Shown here: positions 41,748-55,232 of the stretch, piece after piece
Layout: each line of letters begins with the position of its first letter
Position numbering within the stretch: the first letter of the stretch is position 1
Source: Acanthacorydalis orientalis
Taxonomy: Eukaryota > Arthropoda > Insecta > Megaloptera > Corydalidae
Assembly (NCBI GenBank): GCA_034766995.1
Contig: CM068317.1
Coordinates: 31,262,501-31,326,500 of the forward strand
Direction of reading: 5' to 3'
Length of the DNA: 64,000 nucleotides
The notes under the pieces: generated by a model
Told to the model about the DNA's origin: nothing
Databases searched by the model: none
The model's input: only the letters and a program-made list of their open reading frames with translations
Program-made: the position numbers and the translations under genes

Positions 41748-41904
41748 ATGCTTTTGATACCAAATGGATCCAGTTTCTCATAAAGATTGTGAATACATTG
41801 CAATGAAATGTACATCTTTACTACAGGATATGTGTGACGGGAAGTTAAAAATGTCTAGGAAAAAGTTAAAATATAAAATACTATTTTTAAATATACATAT
41901 ATAA
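41748..41904 (+). CDS. Candidate first coding exon of an unrecognised gene (gene 2)
   Basis: A CTTTCAG acceptor at 41741-41747 is followed by ATG at 41764, which opens 46 codons starting MDPVSHKDCEYIAMKCTSLL and continuing QDMCDGKLK, then stops at 41902-41904. If it is an internal exon, a donor must lie before the stop; only weak GTTAAA sites are visible. Composition (Cys, Asp, charged) is unlike the AT-driven chance frames around it. The product is unknown. It may also be a spurious frame in a 5' UTR. Confidence 0.35.
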
Positions 41905-42283
41905 ACATTTGTAGTAACAATATTTTGTTCTAGGTACTAAATTATTAGTTTTAGTATTGTACGAAGGGTACGATGGATCAAATTTCGGATGCTGAACAAT
42001 GATTACTAAATTATATTGTTTTGGTGCTTGTATAGAATAATGTATTCTTCTATCCAGTCTTTATTTTAAAAATGTAAGTATTTCATTTAAAAATCTGATA
42101 TTAATATAAAATAAATATGTAACTTAAAATTGAAATGTAAACATACTTTTAATAATTATAAAGTAATCATTAAAAAACTTAAGAATATTAACTAATAAAT
42201 TTTTATGTTCCATTAGGATTTGTTAACTCATCGTAGAATTTACAAATAATTGATAAATAAAATAACCATAAGACAAAATTCAG

Positions 42284-42330
42284 AGAGATTGCAGTTAATT
42301 AACCAGAAACTACAAGTGCTGTATGGCAAA
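42284..42330 (+). CDS. Candidate coding exon of gene 2
   Basis: Ends at a strong GTAAGT donor (42331) in phase 0. The open frame into it reads SERLQLINQKLQVLYGK, helical in character. The 5' border is uncertain; AATTCAG at 42277-42283 is one possible acceptor, and the frame is open from about 42251. It joins in frame to the exon at 50252. How it connects to 41748-41904 is unresolved. Confidence 0.4.
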
Positions 42331-44396
42331 GTAAGTTTTCTCTTTTAAAATTTCAAGTTTCATTATGAAAGTAAACAGTTCATTTAAATAAAATAATCGT
42401 GGAAATTTTGATATTATTTCACTTCGCGATTTTCAAAAAAAAAAAAAATTATGTGAAATATATAAATTGCTTAATTTTATAAATATTTAGATTTTTTTTG
42501 TTTCATGTATTTTCATAATTTCTCGAATATTCAATTTATATCAATCGACACTTTAATTTCATTCGATAATAAATATACAGATTTTTCAATTATGATATCC
42601 TATATTTCCGAATTTGTTTTTAAAAAATATAATTTTTTTCTTTGTTGCTGCTATTGTTGAAATGTTAATTTGTTGTTTAATTTTGATTTCATTTGTGTAT
42701 TTGTTTAATATATAAATTGTTTTCTCATTAATAATTTTACTTTAATAATAGATTAAATAATTAATCTAATACATTTTAATTTATAATTATATTTTGATAC
42801 AAATTAATTTATAACTATTAGTAAACTTTCTCGATAGTATGCACATTATAATAGTTGAAATTAATTAATATTTTTATTAAATTTACAATTTGATTTTAAA
42901 GTGTAATTTTAATTTTCAAATTTATATTGCTAATCAAAAATAATAGTTTTTTTTTTTAATTAAATTATTTAGTATTGGAAATAAATTTTCATTACAACAA
43001 TAATTTATATCAAATCACATTTTTTTCACTTCTTTCATTCAATAATAAACATGCAGATGTTTCATTTTCAATATTCCTTATATATTTTTCCATACTCCTT
43101 ATTAAAGGAAAAAGATTATATTGTTTTGCTATTGTTAAAATATTATTTTTTCTCTTATTTTTATTGTTTTAATTTGATTCTATTTTAAGTATATATTTTT
43201 TTAATCTGGAAATTAAAATTTCTTCATTAACAGCTTAACATCAATAAGAAAGTACATTATTAGTCTAATTTAATGCATTTTAATTTATAATTGTAATTTG
43301 ATGTAAATTAACTTATTATTAGTAAACTTTTTTGGTGTTATGTACAATAATTGAAATTATTTTTTTTTATTAAATTTTATTTCAAAAAAGTATTCTATAA
43401 AATCATTTTGTATTCAAACTGACTTAACAGTTTGAGGAAATAAAAATTGTAAATAAGCTAGCATAGTCAAAAAATTTGAGATTTGACTCTAATATTTAAT
43501 AATGAAAATATATGCAGAAAATAGTTTTATGTTTAAACATTACTTTTTTTTATTTTTACTTTTTTTTTAAAACATTTCTATTTAATCTTTTTTCTTCAAC
43601 GTTTTTCCATTTAGTAGTTAAATCTATTTGCATAAATTATTTTAGCACCAAATGATTTGATAAAAAAATCTGTTTATTTTTCACTAATGAATTTTAAATA
43701 TTTAACTTTAAAAATATTATTTTTTTAAAAATTGTAATTGTTTACTTTCTTTAATATTTTTTTTATTTATGTATATATACATGTAAATTCACATTTAGTT
43801 TATAAATCAATAGTTTATTATATTTACAAAGAATTCCATTCATTATAATATTTGCATATTTTTTTTTTGTATTCATTTTCTTACTCAATTATTATAATTT
43901 TATAAATGCTAATATTTATGTCTATTATACTTTTTTTAATTTTTATGATACATATGTAGTATTTCAATTTTAGTATAATATTTAATATTTTAATTATTTC
44001 TTTTTATAAAAATACACAATCAAATGTGTCTAATTATTTGTTTTTAAATTCATTTTTATTTATTTTTTACACAAGTTTTTATTTTTTTACAAAAATAGTT
44101 TTAATAATAGGATGTGTAAATATTTTTTTACTAGCATTTTATTTTAATGCTGAATTTGCAATATTTTATTCATTATTGTTGTCAATAAATTCTATTGCAA
44201 GAATTGATTTAAATTTGGCATTTACATTAATATTTTAACATTGAGTGAATACTTTTTGTTCTGCAATTGTTGACCTTTATCAGATTTTTTACAAATTTAA
44301 AATATTTTTTTGATATTTTTAAATTATAGTATATGAACCATTTAATAATTAATAAAATAGTTTAAAATTAAATTTTTACATACTATTTTTGTCATG

Positions 44397-44481
<85 letters not shown>

Positions 44482-44717
44482 TTCTGTGTGTGTGTAACTT
44501 TTTTTCAGGTACATGTTTTACATTATGATTTTTGATAAATTGTTTCATATTTGTTTTCATTTTTTTAATTTTATGCAAATTATCTTTAGAAGTTCTTATA
44601 AAATTTCAAATATTATTTTCAATGTTTAATGAATGAAACTTTTATTCATTTGTTTTATTTAATGATTGCACAGATAAGAAATAAATTTTTTTTTATTGTC
44701 AACTTAATAAAAATATC

Positions 44718-44777
<60 letters not shown>

Positions 44778-47700
44778 CAAAAATATTACAATTCTAATTG
44801 CATGAACTTGCCAATTTAGATTTTTTAAATATGACTGTAATTTTAAAATGTTTGCGTTATTTTTTTATATTTTCTGTTTTATTATTAAAAGTATATCGTT
44901 TATCTTTAAGTAATTACATTGTTTAAATGCTAATTTTTGAGTGTTACACCTTGCATTTAATTTATTGTAAGAGTGTATTTAGATACTTTTTTTTTATTTA
45001 CCTATCAAGCTGATATTTTAGTTTTTCTTACATTCGTTCAATTTTGTTTTAATAATCATTCATGTAATTCATTTTTTATAGACATTCGATATGAACCTAT
45101 TTAAATATGTTTTCTGTATAATTTATACAATTTTTATAAACATATTTCAAGTAATTTAATTCATTTCTTTTTTTAAAAAAAATGTTATTTCAATATTTCA
45201 TTTTTATATATATTTACTTGTTGGTATATGATTTGATAATAATTATACTTTTAATATTATAATAATAATTTTCTTTTATAATGTCCTTATTTTAACAACT
45301 GTTGTAATTTATGTTTTTATGTGAATTTAATTTCGATTTATTTTAAAAAATGTCTAATTTCTTTTTAATATTTAGTAAATTTAACTCGATATTTTTTTTA
45401 AAAAATGATATTTTTAAAACAAATTCTATTTCTTTCATTTATATTTTATTATCATGTTTGGTATATTACTTGATAATAATAATTGTTTTTTTAATATTAT
45501 ACAAATTTTCTTTTATAATAATTAATTTAATTTTAATAATATACTAATAATAATACTTTTGAATCTTAGTTAATTATTTTTAAAAAATTAAAATATTAAA
45601 AACATTTCATTTTTTAAAACTTGGAATTGATCCTTAGTAAAATGTATTGTACATTTGTTTGAACTTAAATTATTTATCAAAAATCATACATGAAATTTTT
45701 CATGATTCGAAAAAACATGAATTATTTAATTTTCTATTTTTAAAAAATATTTTGTATATGTGTGTGTGTGTTTATTTATTTTCAGGTAAATGTTTTACAT
45801 TAATGATTTTTGATCAATATTTGGATGTTATTTATTTGCTCTCATTAATATTAAAGTATTTATTTTTAATATGTACTGAAACTTTTTCTTTGATTTTATT
45901 TATGATCACACTTTTTTGGAATAAAATTTGTTTAAATTATATTGATATTAATTTATTTTTTTTGTTTATTCTTAAAAGTATTTTTTTAATAAGTAATTAT
46001 TATTGTTAAATATTACTTTTTCAATATATTTCTCCAAGTATTTCATTTTAATTCATTTAAGATTGTATTTAGTTAACATAATTGTTTTTGTTCATCTAAT
46101 AATTTGAACTTTTAGTTTTTCTTATGAACATTTTTAATTTTTTTTTGTTTTAAACATGTATATATATTTAAATAATTGTAATTTTTATATGCACTTTTGA
46201 TTTGAATTTATATTTAAATTTCTTCTGCAAAATTTATACTATTATATATCACAATAAATTTATTTTTTAAGTCTTATTTCAATAATTTAATCTAAATTCT
46301 ATTTTCACAATTTTTTTTTAATATATATATCTGACTTCTTCAAAACTTTTTTTTAATATTTCATTAAATTTAATTCAATGTTTTTGAAACACTTTATCAA
46401 CAATAATTATAAAGCAAATTTTATTTCTTTTATTTATACTTGTTCCATTTTTGGCGGTATATACTTTCATAGTGATACTTTTAATAATATATCAAATTTC
46501 TTTTATAATAATGTCTCTGATTTTGACAATATATTGATAATAATATTGTTGAATCTTATAGTTTAGTTTCTAAATAATTATTGTAAAAAGTACACTAAAT
46601 AATAGTAAAATGTTTTATTTTTGAAAATTTTAAATTGGACCTTCATAAAATGTATTTTGTATTTCTTTGAATTTAAAGTATTTATCAAAAATCATACACG
46701 AGAATTTTCATGACTGGAAAATGCATGAAAGTTGGTAAACATTTCTATTTTTGAAATGTTATTTTATTTTCAGTTAATAAGATTTTTTTATGTGTATATA
46801 TATATATATATATTATAGAATTATATATATTTTTGGGTTTTATGTGATTTTCAGTGATAAATATTATTGTAAAAACTCTAATTGTTTATTTCTTAATTTT
46901 ATCTTTATTCAATTTTAATTTCTAGTTTTTACTGTATTTCAAATTTTTCATAACTTTATTTGATGAAACTGATTTCTATTTTAACATTTTTATAGTTTCA
47001 TTACTTTAAATTGTTTTGAATACTTAATGAATGCATAACAGTTATAATATTCCTTTTTAGATTTTTATTTTTCCAATAATTTATCAGATTAAATAACATT
47101 TTTGTTTTAATATTTAGTATTACAAATATTTTTTTTAATTTTTCATATATTTAAAAATATGTTTACTTGTCCAGTAATTATTCTATTTTAAATATTTGGT
47201 ATTGGATGATTAATTTTTGTTTTTAAATTCAATACTTTTTTTAAAAAAATGTATTCTTAAAAAAATCTACGTTCATAATATAACGAATTTTTATATTCTT
47301 ATTTTAACGTTAATTATAAATTAGTAATTATTGTTTTTATTAATTAATTTGATTTTTACTTCTTTAAATGTTACATTTTCTGTTATCTTACCAGTTTGCT
47401 TTTACATTATTTAATTTTCAATATTTTTCATTTTTATTAGTTCAGGATTGAAATTACATTTGAATTTATAAATATTATTTTTATTATTTGTAATACTACT
47501 TGTCAAAATTTTTGGAATATCAATGTATAATTTTAACAAATGTATTAATATCAAAATTGAAAATAATTTAGAAATTTGTGTCAATTGTTTTTGATTTTAA
47601 AAAATAGTTAGTAATTTGAAATCAATTAATTTTTATGTAGTAAATTCGTTTATATTTTTATTAATTATTTGATTAATGAATTATTTTTATTTTTTAATTG

Positions 47701-49607
47701 GAAACATTTCTGAAAATCATATAGAATGAAGTGCATCATAAATACTTTTTCCATTCGTTGATAAGAAAATCTTATTTCTATGTATATATGTATGTACATG
47801 CAATGTGTGTGTTTAAAAATATGTGCAAGTGCTAATTTATATAATTTTTTCCATAAGTAATATTTTAATTACTGGTTAATTGTTGAACCATTCCTTAGTA
47901 TTGAACTTTGTTTTTATAAAGTATATTTTGTTCCTCGTCTTTTATTTTGCTTTATTTTAAATTATATTTTTATTCTATTGAGTATTCGAAAAATTGATTT
48001 CTTTCTTTTACGCTATTAATAATCGAAAAAAATCTAAAATAATTTTTAAAAAATGTTAAAAATTGTAAGAAATGTTGAAATATTCTGTTAAATAATCGAA
48101 ATGAATATTGTTTTTTAATTTAACCCACAATACATACAAAATATCTCTATAATTTTATCTTCTATTTTTTTTGTTTTGATAAATTCATTTAATTAACTTG
48201 GACACATTTATATATTACAAAAATAATATAATTTTCTGAGGAAAATAACATAATATTGTTCAAATTATTAAAATTTTAATATTTTTTATTTTCACTGAAT
48301 TTCACTTATTTTTATATACTAAGCTAATTGTTACTTTTTTGTAAAGAAAAAATAATTTATACTTCTAAACTCTTTATTATTTGTAAAAATTTTAATTTAC
48401 TTGGTTTTATTATTTTATGTATTTAAATATCTTGAAATAATATGTTTCATTCTTTCTTTATATTATTGATATTTTAAAATTTAATTATTTATTTAAAAAT
48501 TAATTTGTTTCAAGAAGTAAATTTCCGTAACAACTGTAGTTTGTATTAATGACTTCTTAATTTTTAATTAGTTTTAATAATTTTCACTTCAATAATTAAA
48601 TTTTAAAATAATTAGTAATTTTTTCAACATATATATTTTTTATATAAAACACTATATATATATAAAGATTAGTAATATTTAAATAACTAAATACTAGTAT
48701 TTGCCAAAGTATTAATGAATTTATTTAATTATGTTTATAATGTTTGGTTTCTATTATATCATTGCTATTAATATCAGATTTCTTAAATTTTTTATTCAAT
48801 ATATATACTTAAAAATAGATTAATAATTTATTAAATTCATTAAATTTTATATCATTTCACATTAGCTCTCTATTCAATAATCTTTAATTCTATTTCAATT
48901 ACACATTTAATAAGTATTTTTATTAAAGCATGTTTTATTCTTTATTAATTTTTATTTTGAATCAATTTTTATTTTGGGTTCTTTTTCCATATTAGTATTT
49001 TGTATGTACATAACTTTGTAATACGATTCGTATATTCGATTTTATTAAATATTCATATTAAATATTCATATTAAATATTTCATTTCTAAACTTAAACTAG
49101 GTTTTCATAAAATAATGTTTCTTTTTTTGTACTAATATAATAGAAATTGGATTGAAAAATATGAAATAGTGAAAATTAAAATCTTGAATTGTTGTCACAT
49201 CTCATTGTTAATATTTAATTAATGTTAACTTAATTACTGTTGATCATATTAACTTTTTAGTTTCTTGTTTCTGTTTCAACATTTTAACATTTTTTTAATA
49301 TACATAATATTTTTGTACCATGATGTATATTTGATTTCTATTTATCTCGTATATTAAATTGTGGTTCTTTATTTACATTCCCCGTTTTGTAACATATTTT
49401 CAAAATTTGTGAAAATTAGATTGGAAAATACGAAATTGATAATATTAGTCTAATTATTTTACCAGTTTTTATTCTGTTTGCGCTTAAATTAATATTCGTT
49501 GAATTTTATTTTGAAATACATTTTCTTGCTATTCTGAAATTAATTTACTAATTAGATATTTAACTTGTAACTTTTTATTATTGTATTGTTTCTTTTTTAA
49601 TATTCTA

Positions 49608-49657
<50 letters not shown>

Positions 49658-50251
49658 TTAGATTTTATATATTGTTTCTTTCTTTTATTTTAAAATTTAA
49701 ACTGCGATTCGTGAATTATATTTTTTATTATTTAAAAATATTAAAATTTCTTTTTATTTAAATTCCCTTTTTATAATCAGTTTTCTTTTCCATTCGTGTT
49801 TGTAATTGCATTTAATAAGAGTCTGTAAATGATTGAAATCAGTTTTATACACAAATTCTATCGATTTTTTAAGTTGAAATTATCTTCTCTCTTATTAAAC
49901 ATATTTAATAGTTCGATTGAAAATAGTTTTTAAAATGTTTCATTTATATCCATTCTTATATTATTTTATATGAATATGTCTGTATTTTGATGTTTATTTG
50001 TTTTTGTAACATCTTTTTTTTTAAAAAAGTTGACAGATTTTTGTACTATCAGGTGTTACATTTTTTACAGTAAAAACATATCTCATTCATATTTTCTGTC
50101 TATTTATTATTATTTTTTTTGTAAATTTTTAACAGTTTGAAGTGAATTACTGAAAAAGATTGTATGCATGAAATATTGTAAATTGTATTTATATATTTAG
50201 TTTTCAACCATTAATGAATGTGTTATATAAAGAGTATAAAAATGTTTTCAG
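42331..50251 (+). other. 7.9 kb T-rich intron-like stretch of gene 2
   Basis: Bounded by GTAAGT and TTTTCAG. The + strand is strikingly T-rich, which leaves many short Phe/Leu/Ile-rich open frames that have no support as genes. It contains (AT)n runs at about 44399-44478, 44720-44774 and 49612-49655, and diverged ~0.5 kb and ~1 kb internal duplications (see 45350). Confidence 0.5.
45350..46770. repeat. Diverged ~1.0 kb tandem duplication
   Basis: 45350-45550 and 46330-46565 share blocks such as AAATTYTATTTCTTTYATTTATA and TTTCTTTTATAATAAT. 45622-45750 and 46631-46760 share AAAATGTATT...TTATCAAAAATCATACA...TTTTCATGA in the same order. The offset is about 1008 bp. Confidence 0.55.
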
Positions 50252-50350
50252 ATGTTATCCGAAGAAAATGAAGAATATCTAAAATGGAAATACGATGATA
50301 AAGATTTGCCAATATGGGAGATTCTGTCCGCTTGTTTCCATTACCGATGA
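50252..50350 (+). CDS. Candidate last coding exon of gene 2
   Basis: The acceptor TGTTTTCAG is followed by an open frame ATG TTA TCC... ending at TGA 50348-50350. It encodes MLSEENEEYLKWKYDDKDLP and IWEILSACFHYR. The charged, Trp-containing composition and normal codon use stand out from the T-rich flanks. It joins in phase 0 to the exon ending at 42330, giving a C-terminus ...LQVLYGK-MLSEENEEY. I do not recognise the family. Confidence 0.5.
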   Translation: MLSEENEEYLKWKYDDKDLPIWEILSACFHYR

Positions 50351-53300
50351 CAGCATTGCAGAATCAAGGAACTTATTTTTAGTTATAGTTATTAATTATA
50401 ATAATTTATTATTGTTAAGCCAAATATTTCTATGTATTTGGTAAAAAATTGCGATATTCGAATAATAGGGTATTGATTGCAACATCACTTTTTCTATAAG
50501 AGCAAAATTTTAGTAGCATTGACAATGAATCGTTTATTTAAACGATTCGATTTTAACGATTCGTTAAAACGAAAAGCAAATTTCAAATTTTTAGATTCTC
50601 TTTTAAAGTTCATAAGTAAAAGAAAATTGCGTAGTATTTTGAAGATAAATTAATCGAAATGATATATTTTATTACAACCTAAATGAAAAAGTGCATTCAT
50701 AAATAAAAGAAAATTGTTTAAAGAAAAATTAATAGAAGTAGTATATTTAGTTCTTCACGTTAAAGAAAAAATAAGTTCATATGAAATAAAAAAAGCAATC
50801 GGTTTAACTATGCAAATTTTTTTCAATAGTTCACAAATAAAAAGTAAAAACAAATTGAAGTTCATAAATAATAGAAAAATTGTAATGATTTCTCGCGATT
50901 AATTAATATGATTGGTAAAATTTAAAATATTTGTTTATTTAATAAGTGTTTAATATTTTTATATTAGTTTGTTACTTATTTTATTTTCATAAACAGATTA
51001 TAATGTGAAAAGTAATTACTTTATACTTTCTCTTTAAATGGAATTTGAATTAATTTTTAATTACTTTTTTCTAAAATCTATAAGTAGAAAATGGGCTTTT
51101 TTAAAATAATGAAATGAATCAATAATGTTTATATATTTTTTTTTTATTAAATATGAACTCAATTTCTTATTTTTCTATCGTTTGAATGTTTTTCATAAAT
51201 AGTACAAATTTGAATCAAATTTTCATAGTTGAATTATTAATTGCATTAGTAATATTTAAATACTTTTTTCTATTTAATTTTACAGTCTTGTCCAATTTCA
51301 TATTTCTATATAAAGTTGTTTTAAATGTCATAAATTGTTGAAAATTAAGAATGTTTTTCATAAAGTGAAATAATTGGTAATATTTAAATGCTCTTCTAAC
51401 TAAATATGAATTAATTTTTTATAACAATTTTGGTTTGATAAAATTTTTAATGATTTTAAGATTTAGTTTAACTGACATTTTTCAATTTCTGTATTAAAAG
51501 AGCATTGTTGAAATTTGAAACAATAGAAATTTACAAATCACATTTTAAATATAAACTCACTTTCCTTATATTACAAATAAAGTTTAAACTTTTCTAACGA
51601 TTGACAAGTAATGACTAATTAAAATTTAAGATTTTAATAGATAAATTAATAGTTTGATAATCTCGAAATATTCTTTAATTTTCTACAATTAGTCTTTGAA
51701 TGAAATTAGTTTTATTAAAACTGGTAAATGACTGAAAATTATAAACTAGTAATTTGTTTCAGAAGGCTAAAATAATGATTGATTATAATTGTACTTTTTT
51801 TTTATTGAATATGAACTATTCTTTTATCACTTATGCATTCATTAAAAAGTTTTCAAATGATAATGAAGAAATTGTCATTTTATAAGTAAATTGATGACTT
51901 TAACACATTTTTAATATCATTTCTTTTGATTTATGAAGTTTTTAAATTTCTTATTTCTAAGTGTTCTCGATGCTCGTTAACTGATAGAAAATTACAAATG
52001 AATTATTTTTTAATATCATATGACAGTTGATAATATTTAAATGCTGTTTTTTTTTTTTATTAAACATGAATTAAATTTCATAAGAATACATTAATTAGAA
52101 TTATTTCAAATGATCATTAGAAATTTAAAAGTATTTTTTGTGGTTTAATTAATGATTTTTATATATTGTTTAAATACTTTTTCTTTTAACTATGAACTTT
52201 TAATGCAAAGTTTTGTCAATGCTCGTAACTAATAGATTTCAAATGAATTATTTTTTAAAGATAAATGCTCTTTTTCTATTAAACATGAATAAAATTTAAT
52301 TCATGAACTTTTTATGAACTTTTTCAATTTCTTATTTCGATAAACATTAATTATATGAATATTTTTTATTTAATATGAATTAAATTTCATATTAGTACAA
52401 TAATCACAATGTTTTTTAATGATATTTAAATAGTTAAAAATAATTTTTACATGTGACAAGTAATACTGAAATAGTTAAATACCTTTAACACTTTATTTAA
52501 TAATGAAATTGTTAAAATTTCTCATTTCTATATGAAATTAAGTATTGGTAAAGTTCATAAATATTAGAAATTAATTTTTTAGAATGTGAAGTAATCATTG
52601 TCGAAATGTATATGCTCTTTAATTATTAAATAAGAAGTAGGCTTCTTATCAGTACACGTTAAGAACAAATTTTTTCTAAAGATCATCGTAAGTAACAGGT
52701 CATTAAAAGTTATTTTAAGACACATTAATAATTCTGTTAGTTTATATATATATATATATATTACATTTAAATGCTATTTTTCATTAAAAATGAACTGAAT
52801 TTCAATCGGTGTATATTAAATTTTGAACTATCATGACTAATAGTTAAAAATTTAGATTTCGTTTAACTAAATCGACTAGTACGAGTAGTAAAAATGTTCG
52901 AATGAATCGTAAGGCAAACGTATTAATTTTTTCCGTTAATTATGAAATCGTATTCTTATTCGAATAGTAATTTTTTTCAAGTGTAAAATTAAGAAAGTAT
53001 TTTTTGAACGATAATGAAATCGATGTTATTTAAATAGTTCGTTTTTTAGAAAAAATAATTTATTTTTCATATCACCTAGTAATTATGAATTTTTAAATAT
53101 GAAATTTTATAAGCAGAGTGATTATTCAATTTAATTTCTTTATAAATAATGTAATCTTTCTTATTGCAATGTTTTTCTAAGTAAATTAGTAATATCAGAT
53201 AATGTTTAGCTAAATTATGCTAATCATATTACTTTAATTATTTTTTACAATAAATAATACTGTTTTTATCTCTGTTTAAATGAAAACATTTCACAAATAA

Positions 53301-53540
53301 CAGATGAATATTTTTTATAAGTAAATTAATATTATTTAAATATGTTTTAAATATATTCAATTTCATTTTGTAATATTCAATACTTTCTATTACAAGTCAA
53401 TTTATAGAATCGATATTAATAGAGTGCCTTTTTTGTTTGAATATCAAATCGTATTTCTATTTTGTTAAATCAAAGTTCATATTTAGAAGAAAAATTCATA
53501 TTGAAATTGTTTTTAGTTATTATTTTATGTTAATATCGTC
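50351..53540. repeat. Degenerate AT-rich repeats downstream of gene 2
   Basis: A motif like TAATATTTAAATGCTCTTTT followed by TATTAAATATGAATTAAATT recurs loosely near 51130, 51375, 51790, 52035, 52270, 52360, 52610 and 52770. This suggests an old, badly decayed tandem or dispersed repeat. A 62-codon open frame at 50714-50902 is not supported as a gene. Confidence 0.4.
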
Positions 53541-54959
53541 GAGTGTATATATATATATATAAAGTTAACGTACCTGTAAAAGTATGTGCAATGTAAATGA
53601 TTATTTCACACTTTTATTAATTTATATATCTATCGAAAATAGAAAAGTGATGTTGTTCACAATATTGGTAACTTTCAACGTGCGATATACAATACATATA
53701 ATTTGTCTTTAAGTATTTGAATCGCTAAAAGCGACCTTTCATCGGATGAATATTTAATGATATTTCCTTTTCTCGTTTTATAATATTACTGCAAAAGTTT
53801 TCAGAAAGTCGAAACTTATTTAAACACTGAGATACGTGTGTTTTGAGCAAGTGTTTGTCTCATGTGTCATTAGCTCGCTTAGTTTCGATCCGACATTTTT
53901 GTCTCGTTTAATTATATCGGTTCAGGCCGTTTAGATTCGAATCATCTCGGGTAGGAGTAGATAGTTTAGCTCTAATGTGATATCAGGCAGGTTTTAAATA
54001 GATCGTTTAGATACTCGGGTAGGCCTATATCGTTAGCTACGTGTCGGGTAGGGTAGGGCGTCTGTCGGAACGCTGGTATGTCGTATGAATGTAGTATTTG
54101 TACGAATGGTTACGTATGCACGATTAACAATAGAGAAGTGGTGTAATGTGAAGTGTTGAGACGTCATCTTGTCTGTGTTTAATAGATTTTCTGAAAACTT
54201 TATAGTTGTTTTTATCGTTATAGTAATGTTAAAATAATCAATTTAAACTGCATATTTGTTTGAAATAAACATTAATCATTATAAATATGTATTTTTTCGC
54301 ACGTTGTTACTTTATATTCAGCTATGTACTACTGTTATTTTTGTATCCGATTATGGTAATCGTTTAAAACAATCATTAATATATAAGTTTTAATCGGTAA
54401 TATCTTACACTGTAATATATCTTTTGCACGGTACGTCCTTTGTCATCGATACGTGTTATACACCGAACGGTTTTCGAACAGTGTGTATCGTAAGTAACCG
54501 ACACAGAGCGTACGTTGTAAGTAATGTAAACGGACTGTGTGGTTATCGTACGTAACCGATAAGGTGTGGATGTTGTTGTACGTTAAACGATTACCTGCGA
54601 CCGATGAACGAAGTAACCGTAGTACGTTAAAGCTTTCCGATTTATATATGTAAAATAAAGAATAAAATCGATATCGCAATGTTATTACTTATTTATATTA
54701 TATCGTTGGGCTTTAGACGTTCGTAATCGCAATAAGATACACGAGCGTTTCTTAAATAAAATATACCCTTTCCGATTTCAAAATACATATGCGTTTTACT
54801 TCATACATAAGTATATATATGCGTAATACGGTCTACGATTTATTTTCCGATAACGTATATCTTCTCTGTTGTCCGATAACTGATCGTAATAAGCTAGATG
54901 AGTGCGATACACGAGTATATAAATCGTATCGGATTACGCATGCATATATATCGTAGTCG
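53541..54959. other. Transition into a CpG-richer island
   Basis: From about 53.8 kb the AT level drops and CpG appears often. CGGGTAGG occurs at about 53948, 54015 and 54044. GTAACCG occurs at about 54494, 54552 and 54613 among CGTA-rich text. No coding frame or RNA gene is recognised. Confidence 0.4.
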
Positions 54960-55200
54960 AGGCTTAGACTCCGTCCGACACGCACGCCTTCTCGCCCGCA
55001 ACCCTTATCCGACTTATAAGAAAATTTTCAGGGTGGTGGGGGCGAAGCTCTGGCCAAATTTCCAGGTCACGTGACCAGCGCACTGCGCGTGCGCGTGGAC
55101 TTAGCAGATTTTTCGAAAAATACTCTGACGTCACACGGCAAAACGTCACGCGACGACGTCATCGGCCGCCATCTTGAAACGTCATCAAAAAACCATGAAT
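54960..55200. promoter_or_regulatory. CpG promoter-like segment with E-box, CRE and YY1-like motifs
   Basis: GGTCACGTGACC (perfect palindrome, E-box) is at 55065-55076. TGACGTCA (CRE) is at 55126-55133, and GACGTCAT at 55155-55162. GCCGCCATCTTG (YY1/Pho-like) is at 55165-55176. Five CGTCA cores fall within about 70 bp. No transcript start or downstream coding exon can be assigned; it may instead be part of a repeat. Confidence 0.45.
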
Positions 55201-55232
55201 TAACCTCTTTGATGCGGCGGCGGCGAAAACGC

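Noticed and set aside
41941..42076. Possible coding exon before the GTAAGT-like site at 42074
   Set aside because: All three frames carry internal stops (TGA, TAA or TAG); at best a noncoding exon, not supportable as CDS.
43900..46566. Phe/Ile/Leu-rich open frames that look like membrane proteins
   Set aside because: Strong T bias of the plus strand alone gives Phe/Leu/Ile codons and hydrophobic stretches; no conserved motif, and the blocks are part of diverged repeats.
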